A stretch of 64,000 nt of DNA from positions 310,001 to 374,000 of the forward strand of contig NZ_QOLA01000004.1 of NCBI RefSeq assembly GCF_003324565.1. The letters are read 5' to 3'. The notes under the pieces were generated by a model. The model was not told the origin of the DNA. It saw only the letters and a list, made by a program, of their open reading frames with translations, and searched no databases. The position numbers and the translations under genes are program-made. The stretch is from Streptomyces sp. SDr-06 (GTDB taxonomy: Bacteria > Actinomycetota > Actinomycetes > Streptomycetales > Streptomycetaceae). Position 1 is the stretch's first letter, and each line of letters begins with the position of its first letter. Below, piece by piece: positions 8,082 to 16,766 of this stretch.

Positions 8082-8134
8082 CGGCTCGAACAGCGGCCCC
8101 CGAGGTGCCACCCCGGGGGCCGCTGTTCGAGCCG
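8082..8134 (-). terminator. 20-bp perfect hairpin (duplicated module copy 2)
   Basis: CGGCTCGAACAGCGGCCCCC (8082-8101) pairs perfectly with 8115-8134 across a 13-nt loop. An exceptionally long stem between two leftward genes. Its left arm also matches the sequence beside the 7544 hairpin. Confidence 0.8.
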
Positions 8135-8153
8135 AGAAGCGGCGGGTGGTCGG

Positions 8154-8351
8154 TCAGCCCAGCGGGGCCAAGACGACGTGCCGCCCGTCCGTGTACGTGA
8201 TGTCGTATCGGCCGGAGTCCTCGGAGATGATCCGGACGTGCGCCCGGACGGTGACCCGGTCCAACATCGCCGCGCGGCCCTCTTCCAGGGCCTCGTCAGC
8301 GGTCACGCGGGTGGTGATGCCGTCCTCGATGCGCTTGTAGAGCTTGGACAT
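8154..8351 (-). CDS. small AICE hypothetical protein (first gene of leftward operon)
   Basis: 65 aa. ATG at 8351 has AGGAG 7 nt upstream. Charged and soluble (MSKLYKRIEDG at the N-terminus, RYDITYTDGRH near the C-terminus), predicted alpha then beta. No family recognised. It is the first gene after the operator-containing promoter at 8653-8706, so it is probably the promoter-proximal gene of the transfer operon. Confidence 0.65.
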   Translation of the reverse strand: MSKLYKRIEDGITTRVTADEALEEGRAAMLDRVTVRAHVRIISEDSGRYDITYTDGRHVVLAPLG

Positions 8352-8652
8352 CTTGAGCTCCTAGGTCGAAGGGGTGTTCCGGCTCCCCTCAGCCCCGCCC
8401 GTACGACCACACGGGCCGGACGGGCAGAGGAGGCAACCGGCCCGCAGCAGGCTGCGGAGGGTTGGGGTAGCGCTATACGTCACGCGGGAGGCCCGCGTGG
8501 CCGCCTACTTGGCCGAGGAGAGGCGGCGTGATCCCCATTCAGTTGTCAAGGAACGACCAGCTCAGGGCCCGCAGCGCGCGACCGAAGCCGCCTTCAAACG
8601 AGCAATCCCGAACCGGCATAAGTGCTGCGCGAAGCAACACCTGCGCTCGTGC
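8352..8652 (-). other. long untranslated leader of the AICE operon
   Basis: About 300 nt without a supportable gene, between the operator/promoter and the first gene. It contains a perfect 8-bp hairpin CACGCGGG (8481-8488) / CCCGCGTG (8492-8499) with a 3-nt loop. If transcription starts near 8670, the leader would be about 320 nt, long enough for attenuation or RNA control. No known riboswitch recognised. Confidence 0.4.
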
Positions 8653-8668
8653 ACTCATGTATATGAGT
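8653..8668. promoter_or_regulatory. operator 2 for the GntR repressor
   Basis: ACTCATGTATATGAGT: 6-bp arms ACTCAT/ATGAGT in the same arrangement as the perfect palindrome centred 35 bp away. Lies downstream of the candidate -10. Confidence 0.7.
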
Positions 8669-8677
8669 GACACTTAG

Positions 8678-8706
8678 AGAATGCCCAACTCATGTACATG
8701 AGTCAA
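8678..8706 (-). promoter_or_regulatory. candidate leftward promoter of the AICE operon
   Basis: On the minus strand TTGACT (8701-8706) and CATTCT (8678-8683) are separated by 17 nt. The -35 overlaps operator 1, so repressor binding would block RNA polymerase. Confidence 0.55.
8688..8703. promoter_or_regulatory. operator 1 for the GntR repressor (perfect palindrome)
   Basis: ACTCATGTACATGAGT is a perfect 16-bp palindrome. Near-copies occur at 8653 and 9555, all within the region controlled by the adjacent GntR gene. Its size and symmetry fit HutC-type operators. Confidence 0.75.
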
Positions 8707-8755
8707 CCCGCCGCGCGAAATTGCTGCGGCGGGTCGGCGGGAAGGGTGGGCCCCG

Positions 8756-9535
8756 TCAGTCCCCGGCGGGGATGCGGTAGTCCAAAACGAACTGGTCAGC
8801 GGCCATGTAGGTGTCGCAGACCTCGACGACCCGCCCCGCTTCCGTTTGGGCGTCACGGGTCAGGTGGATGATGGGCGACCCCGGACTGAGGCTGAGCGCC
8901 ACGACCTCCGCCTTGGTTGCCAGTCGGACGCGGATCGTCTCCGTGAACTCCGTCAGGGTGTGGCCGTTCTCCTCCAGGCGGGCGTAGATGCCGCCACCGC
9001 CGGGGTTCTCTTCGAGTAGCTGCGGGATCTCCTGGGCGATGTCCCACGGCAGGTAGGACGTGGCCTCTTCCGTTGGGATCCCGTCGCTGAAGTACAGCCG
9101 TCGGCGGGCGAGTACCTGCGTGCCTGCCGGGACGGATAGTCGTTCCGCGATCTCCGGCGGGGCGTCGACCGGTCCGACGTAAAGCACGCTCACGCTGGGC
9201 TTGCTCCCAGCTTGTTCGGCCTCGGCCAGGTATGCGGCTTTGCCTGCCATGCGGTGCGACCGGCGGAACCGGTCTGATGACTTCCGGCGCACTGGAGGGC
9301 GCCGCTTCACGTGAGAGCCCTTGCCGTGATGGGTCTCAATGAGCCCTGTTGTCCGTAGCTGAGCGATGGCTTTGCGGACGGTCCCCACAGAAGTGGAGTA
9401 CCTCTCCATGAGCTGGGATTCGCTGGGTACCTGCTCGCCGGGGCCCAGTACCTTCGCCTCGATCTGCTGAGCCAGGTCGTCGGCGATCTGTAGGTACCGT
9501 GGTTTCCCGGAATCCCTTGAGGGCGTGGTCCCCAT
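8756..9535 (-). CDS. GntR/HutC family transcriptional repressor (KorSA-like)
   Basis: 259 aa. N-terminal GntR winged helix (YLQIADDLAQQIEAKVLGPG, residues about 14-33; SESQLMERYSTSVGTVRKAI for helix-turn-helix) and a C-terminal UTRA ligand-binding domain (from about 105 to the end; IPTEEATSYLPWDIA). In pSAM2 the GntR-type KorSA represses transfer and its own synthesis; position, family and three matching operators suggest the same role here. The operator at 9555 lies about 20 bp before its start codon (autoregulation). Divergent from the NUDIX gene. Confidence 0.88.
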   Translation of the reverse strand: MGTTPSRDSGKPRYLQIADDLAQQIEAKVLGPGEQVPSESQLMERYSTSVGTVRKAIAQLRTTGLIETHHGKGSHVKRRPPVRRKSSDRFRRSHRMAGKAAYLAEAEQAGSKPSVSVLYVGPVDAPPEIAERLSVPAGTQVLARRRLYFSDGIPTEEATSYLPWDIAQEIPQLLEENPGGGGIYARLEENGHTLTEFTETIRVRLATKAEVVALSLSPGSPIIHLTRDAQTEAGRVVEVCDTYMAADQFVLDYRIPAGD

Positions 9536-9554
9536 GTCCTTTTGTTCCTCCTAA

Positions 9555-9570
9555 GCTCCTGTACATGAGT
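9555..9570. promoter_or_regulatory. operator 3 between GntR and NUDIX genes
   Basis: GCTCCTGTACATGAGT matches the perfect operator (8688) at 14 of 16 positions. It sits in the 59-bp divergent intergenic region, so one site could control both genes. Confidence 0.7.
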
Positions 9571-9594
9571 AACGCTACCCAGGAGGGCGCGTCA

Positions 9595-10020
9595 ATGTCG
9601 CTTCACTCGGTCTCGGTCGCTGGCGTAGTTGTGCGTGACGACGGCCGTGTCCTTGCCATCCGGCGCGCGGACAACGGGACCTGGGAGCCTCCTGGCGGGG
9701 TGCTCGAACTCGATGAGCGCCCGGAGGACGGCGCCATGCGTGAGGTTCTGGAAGAGACAGGCATTCACGTCTCTGTGGAGCGGCTGACCGGCGTCTACAA
9801 GAACATGAGCCGGGGCATCGTCGCTCTCGTCTTCCTGTGTAGGCCGGTCGCCGGGGCGGAACGCACGTCAAGCGAGTCGACGGCTGTGGAGTGGCTGACC
9901 CCCGAGGAAGTCGAGAAGTGGATGGGGGAGGTCTACTCCGTGCGCGTTCTGGACGCCTTGGATGCGTCGGCGCCTCACGTGCGTGCCCATGACGGCCGTC
10001 ACCTGCTGAAATCCGCGTAG
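9595..10020 (+). CDS. NUDIX hydrolase-family protein (Pif-like)
   Basis: 141 aa from ATG 9595 with AGGAGG 8 nt upstream; an earlier ATG at 9565 falls inside the operator. The Nudix box is clear: GGVLELDERPEDGAMREVLEETG, read in parts as GG near residue 38, then REVLEETG ending near 60. In pSAM2 the immunity factor Pif carries a Nudix motif and blocks redundant transfer. The same pairing with a GntR gene supports that role here, but a housekeeping nucleotide hydrolase cannot be excluded. It is the only rightward AICE gene and the last before the chromosome. Confidence 0.85.
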   Translation: MSLHSVSVAGVVVRDDGRVLAIRRADNGTWEPPGGVLELDERPEDGAMREVLEETGIHVSVERLTGVYKNMSRGIVALVFLCRPVAGAERTSSESTAVEWLTPEEVEKWMGEVYSVRVLDALDASAPHVRAHDGRHLLKSA

Positions 10021-10223
10021 CTGACTCCGGCGCCGGGCCGTCTGTGGGCCGTCAGGGGGCCACCAACGCTGACCGTGGCCGACCAACGACGACCGGTCGG
10101 CCACGGCGGGCAGTGATCGGAGCCCAGGTCAGCGGCCCCTGACCTACCCATTCGCTCGCAGGGGTGGCGGTACGGCAAGATGGGGTGTATCTGCCCACCC
10201 ATCGATCTGCCGGACGGTTTCTC
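10021..10223. other. element/chromosome junction, att site not resolved
   Basis: About 200 bp between the NUDIX stop and ettA. It holds a strong inverted repeat (10073-10106) and, further right, sequence that should be the native ettA leader. No tRNA gene or tRNA 3' end is visible. The right att site should be in here. Confidence 0.5.
10073..10106 (+). terminator. inverted repeat after the NUDIX gene
   Basis: CCGTGGCCGACC (10073-10084) pairs perfectly with 10095-10106; 10-nt loop. It lies 53 nt past the NUDIX stop. Could be a terminator or an integrase arm-site structure. Confidence 0.55.
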
Positions 10224-11888
<1,665 letters not shown>

Positions 11889-11894
11889 TCGTCG

Positions 11895-12347
11895 GTGAGC
11901 CGTCACATCTACCGCTGCCCGCTGCGCTGGTCGGACATGGATGCCTTCGGGCACGTCAACAACGCGGTCTTCGTCCGGTACCTGGAGGAAGCCCGTATCG
12001 ACTTCATGTTCCGGCTGGCGCCGGGCGACGGGTCGCCGTCGTTCCAGGGCGGGTCCGTCGTGGCCCGGCACGAGATCGACTACAAGCGGCCCCTGGTGCA
12101 CCGGCACGAGCCGGTCATCATCGAGTCGTGGGTGACGAAGATCGGCGCGGCGTCCCTGACCATCGGCTACGAGATCAAGGAGCCCGGCGAGGGCGGCGCG
12201 GTGTACGTCGCGGCGTCCACCGTCGTCGTGCCCTACGACCTGGCGGCGGGCCGCCCGCGGCGGATCACCCCCGAGGAGAAGGCCTTCCTGCGGGAGTACC
12301 TCGACGACGGCTCGCGGGCCGACGGACAGGAGCGGGCCGCGGCATGA
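11895..12347 (+). CDS. hotdog-fold acyl-CoA thioesterase
   Basis: 150 aa, GTG start 6 nt after ettA. The N-terminal CPLRWSDMDAFGHVNNAVF motif carries the catalytic-type Asp and HVNN of the 4HBT thioesterase family. It probably hydrolyses acyl-CoA esters in the cytoplasm; substrate not predictable. Co-transcribed with ettA and overlapping the next gene by 4 nt. Confidence 0.88.
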   Translation: MSRHIYRCPLRWSDMDAFGHVNNAVFVRYLEEARIDFMFRLAPGDGSPSFQGGSVVARHEIDYKRPLVHRHEPVIIESWVTKIGAASLTIGYEIKEPGEGGAVYVAASTVVVPYDLAAGRPRRITPEEKAFLREYLDDGSRADGQERAAA

Positions 12348-13036
12348 GCGCCGCACTGCGGTTCGACGACGCCCGGGAGGCGGCGGATCTCGCCGCCTTC
12401 CTCGGCCGCCTGATCCACTACGACCGCGCCGCCGCGGTCCGCCTCCAGGCGGGCGGCGGCGCGCTGGCCGTCTTCGGGCGGCCGCCCTCCTTCGAGGTGC
12501 TCGCGATCCGCACGGCCCGGCTCGCGGACGACACCGTCACGCTGGACGTGACCGTCTCGGCCGGTGAACTCCTCGAATCCCTCGACGAGTTGAGCGCTAC
12601 GACGCACGTTCCGCAGGCCGTCACCGGGCCGCCGTGGGCCGGGGTGCTGCCGCCGCGCGGCGGCTGGCAGCCGGTCGAGGGACTGCCCGCGGCCGAGCGG
12701 ATGCGGGGCGCGGTCGCGGCCGCCGTCGCCGAGTTCCGCTCGCGGGACGAGGCGCTGCCCGAGGAGTTGCGCACGCGCGCCGAGCGGGAGCGGATCGGAC
12801 GCGAGATCTGGTCGCGCACGCTCGGCTCGACGGACCTTCCGCTGCGTGCCGTGCACGCGGCCCAGTCCCTCGGCTTCCTGCGGCCCGTGCGCGCGCTCGC
12901 CTCGGCGGGCGCGCCGACGGCGCCCGAGCCGGTGGCGCTGTTCGCCTCCGGCCCGTGGCTGCGCCTGCGCACGCCGTACGGATCCGTCGCGGTCCGCACG
13001 GCCGGGACCGGCGGCCTGAGCGTCACCCCGGCCTAG
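12344..13036 (+). CDS. conserved actinobacterial hypothetical protein
   Basis: 230 aa; ATG overlaps the thioesterase stop (ATGA). Soluble, Ala/Arg-rich and predicted helical with a beta-rich N-terminal half. No catalytic motif or known domain recognised. Translational coupling to the thioesterase and ettA suggests a common operon. An antisense open frame over it (on the minus strand) is a GC artefact. Confidence 0.7.
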   Translation: MSAALRFDDAREAADLAAFLGRLIHYDRAAAVRLQAGGGALAVFGRPPSFEVLAIRTARLADDTVTLDVTVSAGELLESLDELSATTHVPQAVTGPPWAGVLPPRGGWQPVEGLPAAERMRGAVAAAVAEFRSRDEALPEELRTRAERERIGREIWSRTLGSTDLPLRAVHAAQSLGFLRPVRALASAGAPTAPEPVALFASGPWLRLRTPYGSVAVRTAGTGGLSVTPA

Positions 13037-13087
13037 GCGCCACCACACTCCCGAAGACAGCGGGCCCGCCCCGGCCTCAACGGGCGT

Positions 13088-13109
13088 CCCCCGAGCCCCA
13101 CTTCGGGGG
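13088..13109. terminator. hairpin between convergent genes
   Basis: CCCCCGA (13088-13094) and TCGGGGG (13103-13109) with an 8-nt loop, placed between the convergent 12344 and 13110 genes; could serve both. Confidence 0.55.
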
Positions 13110-14048
13110 TCACTGCTCGTCCGGCCAGATCTGGATGTGGTCCGGCTCCAGTTCCAGGGCCACCCGGTGCTCCATGTTCAGGGCGCGGGTGTACTCGGCG
13201 GGGAGTTGCAGGCGTCCGGCCCGGTCGAGCATCGCGTACTCCCGGGCCACCAAGGACTCCTCGCCGGTCGCCGCGTCCACCTGGGTGCGGCGCAGGACCT
13301 CGGTCGAGGTGCGGCCGTCGCGGATGGCCACCGTGCGGCGGACCTCGTTCGCCACGGCCTGGTCGTGGGTGACGATCACGATGGTCGTGCCCAGCTCCTC
13401 GTTGGCGGTGCGGAACGCCTGGAAGATCTGCTCGCCCGTCGCCGAGTCCAGCTCGCCGGTCGGCTCGTCGGCGAGCAGTACGGACGGACTGTTGGCCAGC
13501 GCGACCGCGATCGCCACGCGCTGCTGCTCGCCGCCCGACATCTGGTGGGGGCGCCGGTCGCGGCAGTGCGCGACCTCCAGCATCGTCAGGAGCGCGTCGG
13601 CCCGCTCGGCCTTGCGGCGCTTGGACCGCCCGCCCTTGAGCTGCATCGGCAGGGCCACGTTCTGGACCGCCGTCAGATACGGGAGCAGATTGCGGGCGGT
13701 CTGCTGCCACACGAAGCCCACCACGTCGCGGCGGTAGCCGAGGCGGGCCCCGGCATCCATCGCGAGCAGATCGCGGCCCGCCACCCGGGCGGCGCCGGCC
13801 GTCGGCACGTCCAGGCCCGCCAGGATGTTCATCAGCGTCGACTTGCCGCTGCCCGACGCCCCGACCAGAGCCATCAACTCGCCCTCGGTGACCAGGAGAT
13901 CGAGCCCCTGGAGGGCCTGCACCTCCACGCCGTCCGTCGTGAAGACCCGTACGAGCCGGTCGCAGGCGATCAGCGCGTCATGGCCGTAGGCGGGGCGGTC
14001 GCGGTGGGCGGTCGCCCGGCGCTCCAGGTCTTCGAGCGATGTGGTCAT
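13110..14048 (-). CDS. ABC transporter ATPase with C-terminal AbrB-like extension
   Basis: 312 aa. MacB/LolD-class ATPase: Walker A GASGSGKST near residue 60, signature MSGGEQQR near 163, Walker B VLLADEPTG near 185, H-loop VTHDQ. The last ~55 residues are unusual: AMLDRAGRLQLPAEYTRAL then RVALELEPDHIQIW, matching the GRxxLP plus beta-strand pattern of SpoVT/AbrB swapped-hairpin domains. AGGAG lies 8 nt before ATG 14048. It overlaps the upstream permease gene by 4 nt; together with two FtsX permeases it forms one exporter. Confidence 0.9.
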   Translation of the reverse strand: MTTSLEDLERRATAHRDRPAYGHDALIACDRLVRVFTTDGVEVQALQGLDLLVTEGELMALVGASGSGKSTLMNILAGLDVPTAGAARVAGRDLLAMDAGARLGYRRDVVGFVWQQTARNLLPYLTAVQNVALPMQLKGGRSKRRKAERADALLTMLEVAHCRDRRPHQMSGGEQQRVAIAVALANSPSVLLADEPTGELDSATGEQIFQAFRTANEELGTTIVIVTHDQAVANEVRRTVAIRDGRTSTEVLRRTQVDAATGEESLVAREYAMLDRAGRLQLPAEYTRALNMEHRVALELEPDHIQIWPDEQ

Positions 14049-16765
14049 CGAGCGTCTCCTGCCCTGAGTTCGGTAATGGATCCGCGGCGCCCGCTCCACC
14101 AGGCCTGCGCCGTGGCCGCGCCGGTCGCGAGCAGCACCACGCACCCGGCGGGCAGCAGCAGCGACACCGGGTCGGCGCGCAGTTCGGAGCCGACCGGGGC
14201 CAGGCCGCTGGTGGTGGCGAGCGCCAGGCCCGCGAGGTCGATGCCCGGCGCGAGCAGCGCGATCGACGCCCAGCCGGTGAGCGCGCCGCCCACCGCCGCG
14301 AGCAGCGCCGACGGCAGCGCCTCCAGGATCAGCAGGGTGCGGCCCTGGCGGCGGGTGAGGCCCATGGTGCGCAGCCGGGCGAGCAGCGCGGAGCGTTCGG
14401 GGGCGCCGCGCAGCAGCGAGAGGAACAGCGCGAGCGCGGCCAGGCCCGCACCCGCCGCCACGGCCGCGCCGTAGATGCGTCCCGCGCCGGTCTGCAACGG
14501 GGAGTCGGCGAACTCGCGCCGCGCCTCGGAGCGCAGCCGCACGGTCGCGTGGCCGCTCTCGGCGCTCTGGCGCAGTGCCTTGCCGTCGACGGAAGCACCG
14601 CCGACGAGCAGCGCGGTCGGGTCCTTGGCGCCGAGGCCCGCGGTGTCCACCAGGATGAAGTCGCTCTGCGGCACGGCCGCCGAGCGCTCCCGGGCGGCGA
14701 CCACCCTGATCGTCAGGTCGTAGCCCGCCACGCGCAGCTTCACCGGCTGCGTGCCGAGGCGTTCGGCCACCGAGGGCGAGGCCACGGCGGGCAGGACCGC
14801 CCTGCCCGGCGCTCCGGGCGGTGCCTTGAGGCGGTCCGCGGGGAGGCTGAGCGCGGTGGTGGCCGTCAGGGCGGCGTACGAGGCGGGGTCCACGCCCGCG
14901 ACCACGGTCGTGTCGTCGTCCGGCAGCCGGACCGCGTACTCGATGTGGACCGGCGACACCCCCCGCACCCCGGCAATCCCGGCCACCCGGTCCGGCAGGT
15001 CCTTGGGCAGGGGCAGATCGCTGTCGACGCGGGCGTCGGTGCCGGTCGCGTACAGCGCGGCCCGGTCGCGCGCGTCGTCGGCGCCCGCCAGGACGGAACC
15101 GCCGAACGCGGCCGTGGTCAGCGCGGTGAGCAGGGCGAGCAGCGGCAGCGCGCCGCCGCCCGAGGCGCGTCCGGCGCGGGCCAGCGACAGGAAGCCCACC
15201 GTGCTGCGCAGCCGGGCGGCCGGGCGGGCGGCCCAGCGCAGCGGCAGCGGGTACAGCCGGACCAGGACCAGCGCCGCGATCACCCCGACGAGCACCGGGG
15301 CCGCGCTGATCAGCGAGTCGGCGGAGCCGCCGGTGGTGCCGCGGCGGCGCAGCGCGAACACCGCGCCCACCGCGAGGACGAGCAGCGTCAGCTCGGCCAC
15401 CGTGCGCCGCGCGGACGGCTTCTCCCGTACCAGGTCGGTGCGTTCGGCGGCCGAGCGGACCGTGCGGTGGGTCAGCGCCGCGCGGACCGGCAGGGCGAGG
15501 CAGCCGAGCGCCGCGACCCCGGCCGCCGCCGCGAGCGCGGGGCCGAGCCGGCCGTGCGGGACCGCGAGCACGGCGAGCAGCAGGCCGAGGGCCGCGGCCG
15601 GGACCACGACGACCGCGCTCTCCGCGCACAGCCGGCCCGCGATCTGGAGCAGGGAGCCGCCGCGGGCGCGCAGCAGGGCGAGTTCGGCGGTGCGGCGGGC
15701 GGCCGCGAGGCCGCCCGCCATCAGCAGCACCACGGCCGCCACGGTCGCGGTGCCGAAGCCCGCGACCGCGACCACCGGGGTGATCGAGTCGCGCACCGTC
15801 GCGTAGGACAGGAACACCTTGTCCAGCTCGGTGTAGACGCCGGTCGTGACCGAGAAGGAGGTACGGATCTTCGTGAGCGCGGGGCCGCTCTGCACGGCCG
15901 CGACCGCCGACTTCAGGCCGTCGAACCGACGGGCATTCAAGATGCTGGTGTCCGGGGCGAGTTGTGCGTACATCTGCGGTTTGCCGGGCGTCGCGAGCAG
16001 GGCGGGTGCGGCGTCCGGGGCGAGCAGCAGGCCGCCGTGCCAGTACTTCGGGCGCTCGGGGTCGGTGCCCGGCACCTGGAGCAGCTGCGGGGTGCGCAGG
16101 ACCGGCAGGACCGACCAGTAGCCCGCCTGCGGGAGCAGGGGCTCGACGATGCCGGTCACCGTCAGGGCCAGTCGCGGACGGCCCAGCCCGTCCACGTGCA
16201 GCACCGCGCCGGCCTTGATGTCCAAGGTCTTGGCGGTGGCCGCGGTGACGGCGGCCTCGGCCCCGGCCGACTTCTGGTCGGCGCGCCCGGCGGGCAGCCG
16301 GCCGGACACGAGGCGTACGTGGGAGGCCAGGTCCGAGGGGGTGGCCACGGTGAACCGAGGCGGCAGTTTCTCGGGCCGCGGCAGGAACGGCTCGTCGGAC
16401 TCCAGCTGCTGGGTGGTGCGCAGCCCGTACGCCGACTGGGACAGGTCCGCTCTCAGCGGGGCGGGCACGTCCGTGACGACCGAGTCGAAGCGGGCCTTCA
16501 TCGCCGCGGGCGAGACCAGCGCGGCCCGCTGTTCGTCGCCCAGGTCGAGCCCCGGCGCGCCCGCGCTGAACTGGAGCGCGGTGCGGCCGGGCGCGGCCGC
16601 GGCCACGGTGCGGCGCAGCCCGTCGTTCTCGTACGTGTCGATCCCGCGCGGGTAGGCGGCGGCCAGCCACGCGGTCAGCAGGATCAGGAGGGCGAGCGCG
16701 CCCGCGGCGCCCGGCGCGGTCCGCAGCCGGGTGCGCACCCAGGGCGCAACAGCCTTGCCGGACAT
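14045..16765 (-). CDS. FtsX/MacB-type ABC transporter permease
   Basis: 906 aa. N-terminal membrane segment (about 18-36), a ~270-residue extracytoplasmic region, then groups of TM segments (from about 310 and again near the C-terminus, 780-890) separated by a second extracytoplasmic domain: the duplicated FtsX architecture. No ATPase motif. Probably works with the downstream ATPase (4-nt overlap) and the upstream larger permease (1 nt gap) to export or extract a lipid, peptide or lipoprotein. Substrate unknown. Confidence 0.85.
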   Translation of the reverse strand: MSGKAVAPWVRTRLRTAPGAAGALALLILLTAWLAAAYPRGIDTYENDGLRRTVAAAAPGRTALQFSAGAPGLDLGDEQRAALVSPAAMKARFDSVVTDVPAPLRADLSQSAYGLRTTQQLESDEPFLPRPEKLPPRFTVATPSDLASHVRLVSGRLPAGRADQKSAGAEAAVTAATAKTLDIKAGAVLHVDGLGRPRLALTVTGIVEPLLPQAGYWSVLPVLRTPQLLQVPGTDPERPKYWHGGLLLAPDAAPALLATPGKPQMYAQLAPDTSILNARRFDGLKSAVAAVQSGPALTKIRTSFSVTTGVYTELDKVFLSYATVRDSITPVVAVAGFGTATVAAVVLLMAGGLAAARRTAELALLRARGGSLLQIAGRLCAESAVVVVPAAALGLLLAVLAVPHGRLGPALAAAAGVAALGCLALPVRAALTHRTVRSAAERTDLVREKPSARRTVAELTLLVLAVGAVFALRRRGTTGGSADSLISAAPVLVGVIAALVLVRLYPLPLRWAARPAARLRSTVGFLSLARAGRASGGGALPLLALLTALTTAAFGGSVLAGADDARDRAALYATGTDARVDSDLPLPKDLPDRVAGIAGVRGVSPVHIEYAVRLPDDDTTVVAGVDPASYAALTATTALSLPADRLKAPPGAPGRAVLPAVASPSVAERLGTQPVKLRVAGYDLTIRVVAARERSAAVPQSDFILVDTAGLGAKDPTALLVGGASVDGKALRQSAESGHATVRLRSEARREFADSPLQTGAGRIYGAAVAAGAGLAALALFLSLLRGAPERSALLARLRTMGLTRRQGRTLLILEALPSALLAAVGGALTGWASIALLAPGIDLAGLALATTSGLAPVGSELRADPVSLLLPAGCVVLLATGAATAQAWWSGRRGSITELRAGDAR

Positions 16766-16766
16766 G

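Larger units (their letters stand above)
1..10150. mobile_element. AICE (pSAM2-like integrative conjugative element), right part
   Basis: Contiguous block of AICE hallmark genes: Prim-Pol and P-loop replication proteins, FtsK-like TraB, DUF2637 and DUF6284 proteins, an RRQRL-type zinc protein, and a GntR repressor with a NUDIX gene. All except the NUDIX gene read leftward. Conserved chromosomal genes begin with ettA at 10,224, so the right end must lie between the NUDIX stop (10,020) and about 10,200; 10,150 is a guess. Integrase, excisionase and the other att site are not in the window. No tRNA or recognisable tRNA 3' remnant is seen at the right junction, so the integration site is undetermined. 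Confidence 0.85.

Noticed and set aside
10021..10223. tRNA gene or tRNA 3' remnant as the integration site
   Set aside because: No cloverleaf, T-loop or acceptor-stem pattern could be found on either strand.
13110..16670. 1186-codon minus-strand open frame running across the ATPase and the 906-aa permease
   Set aside because: Only its C-terminal part is the real ATPase gene (start ATG 14048). Upstream of that it is a GC-driven alternate frame over the permease, rich in Arg/Gly/Pro and without motifs.
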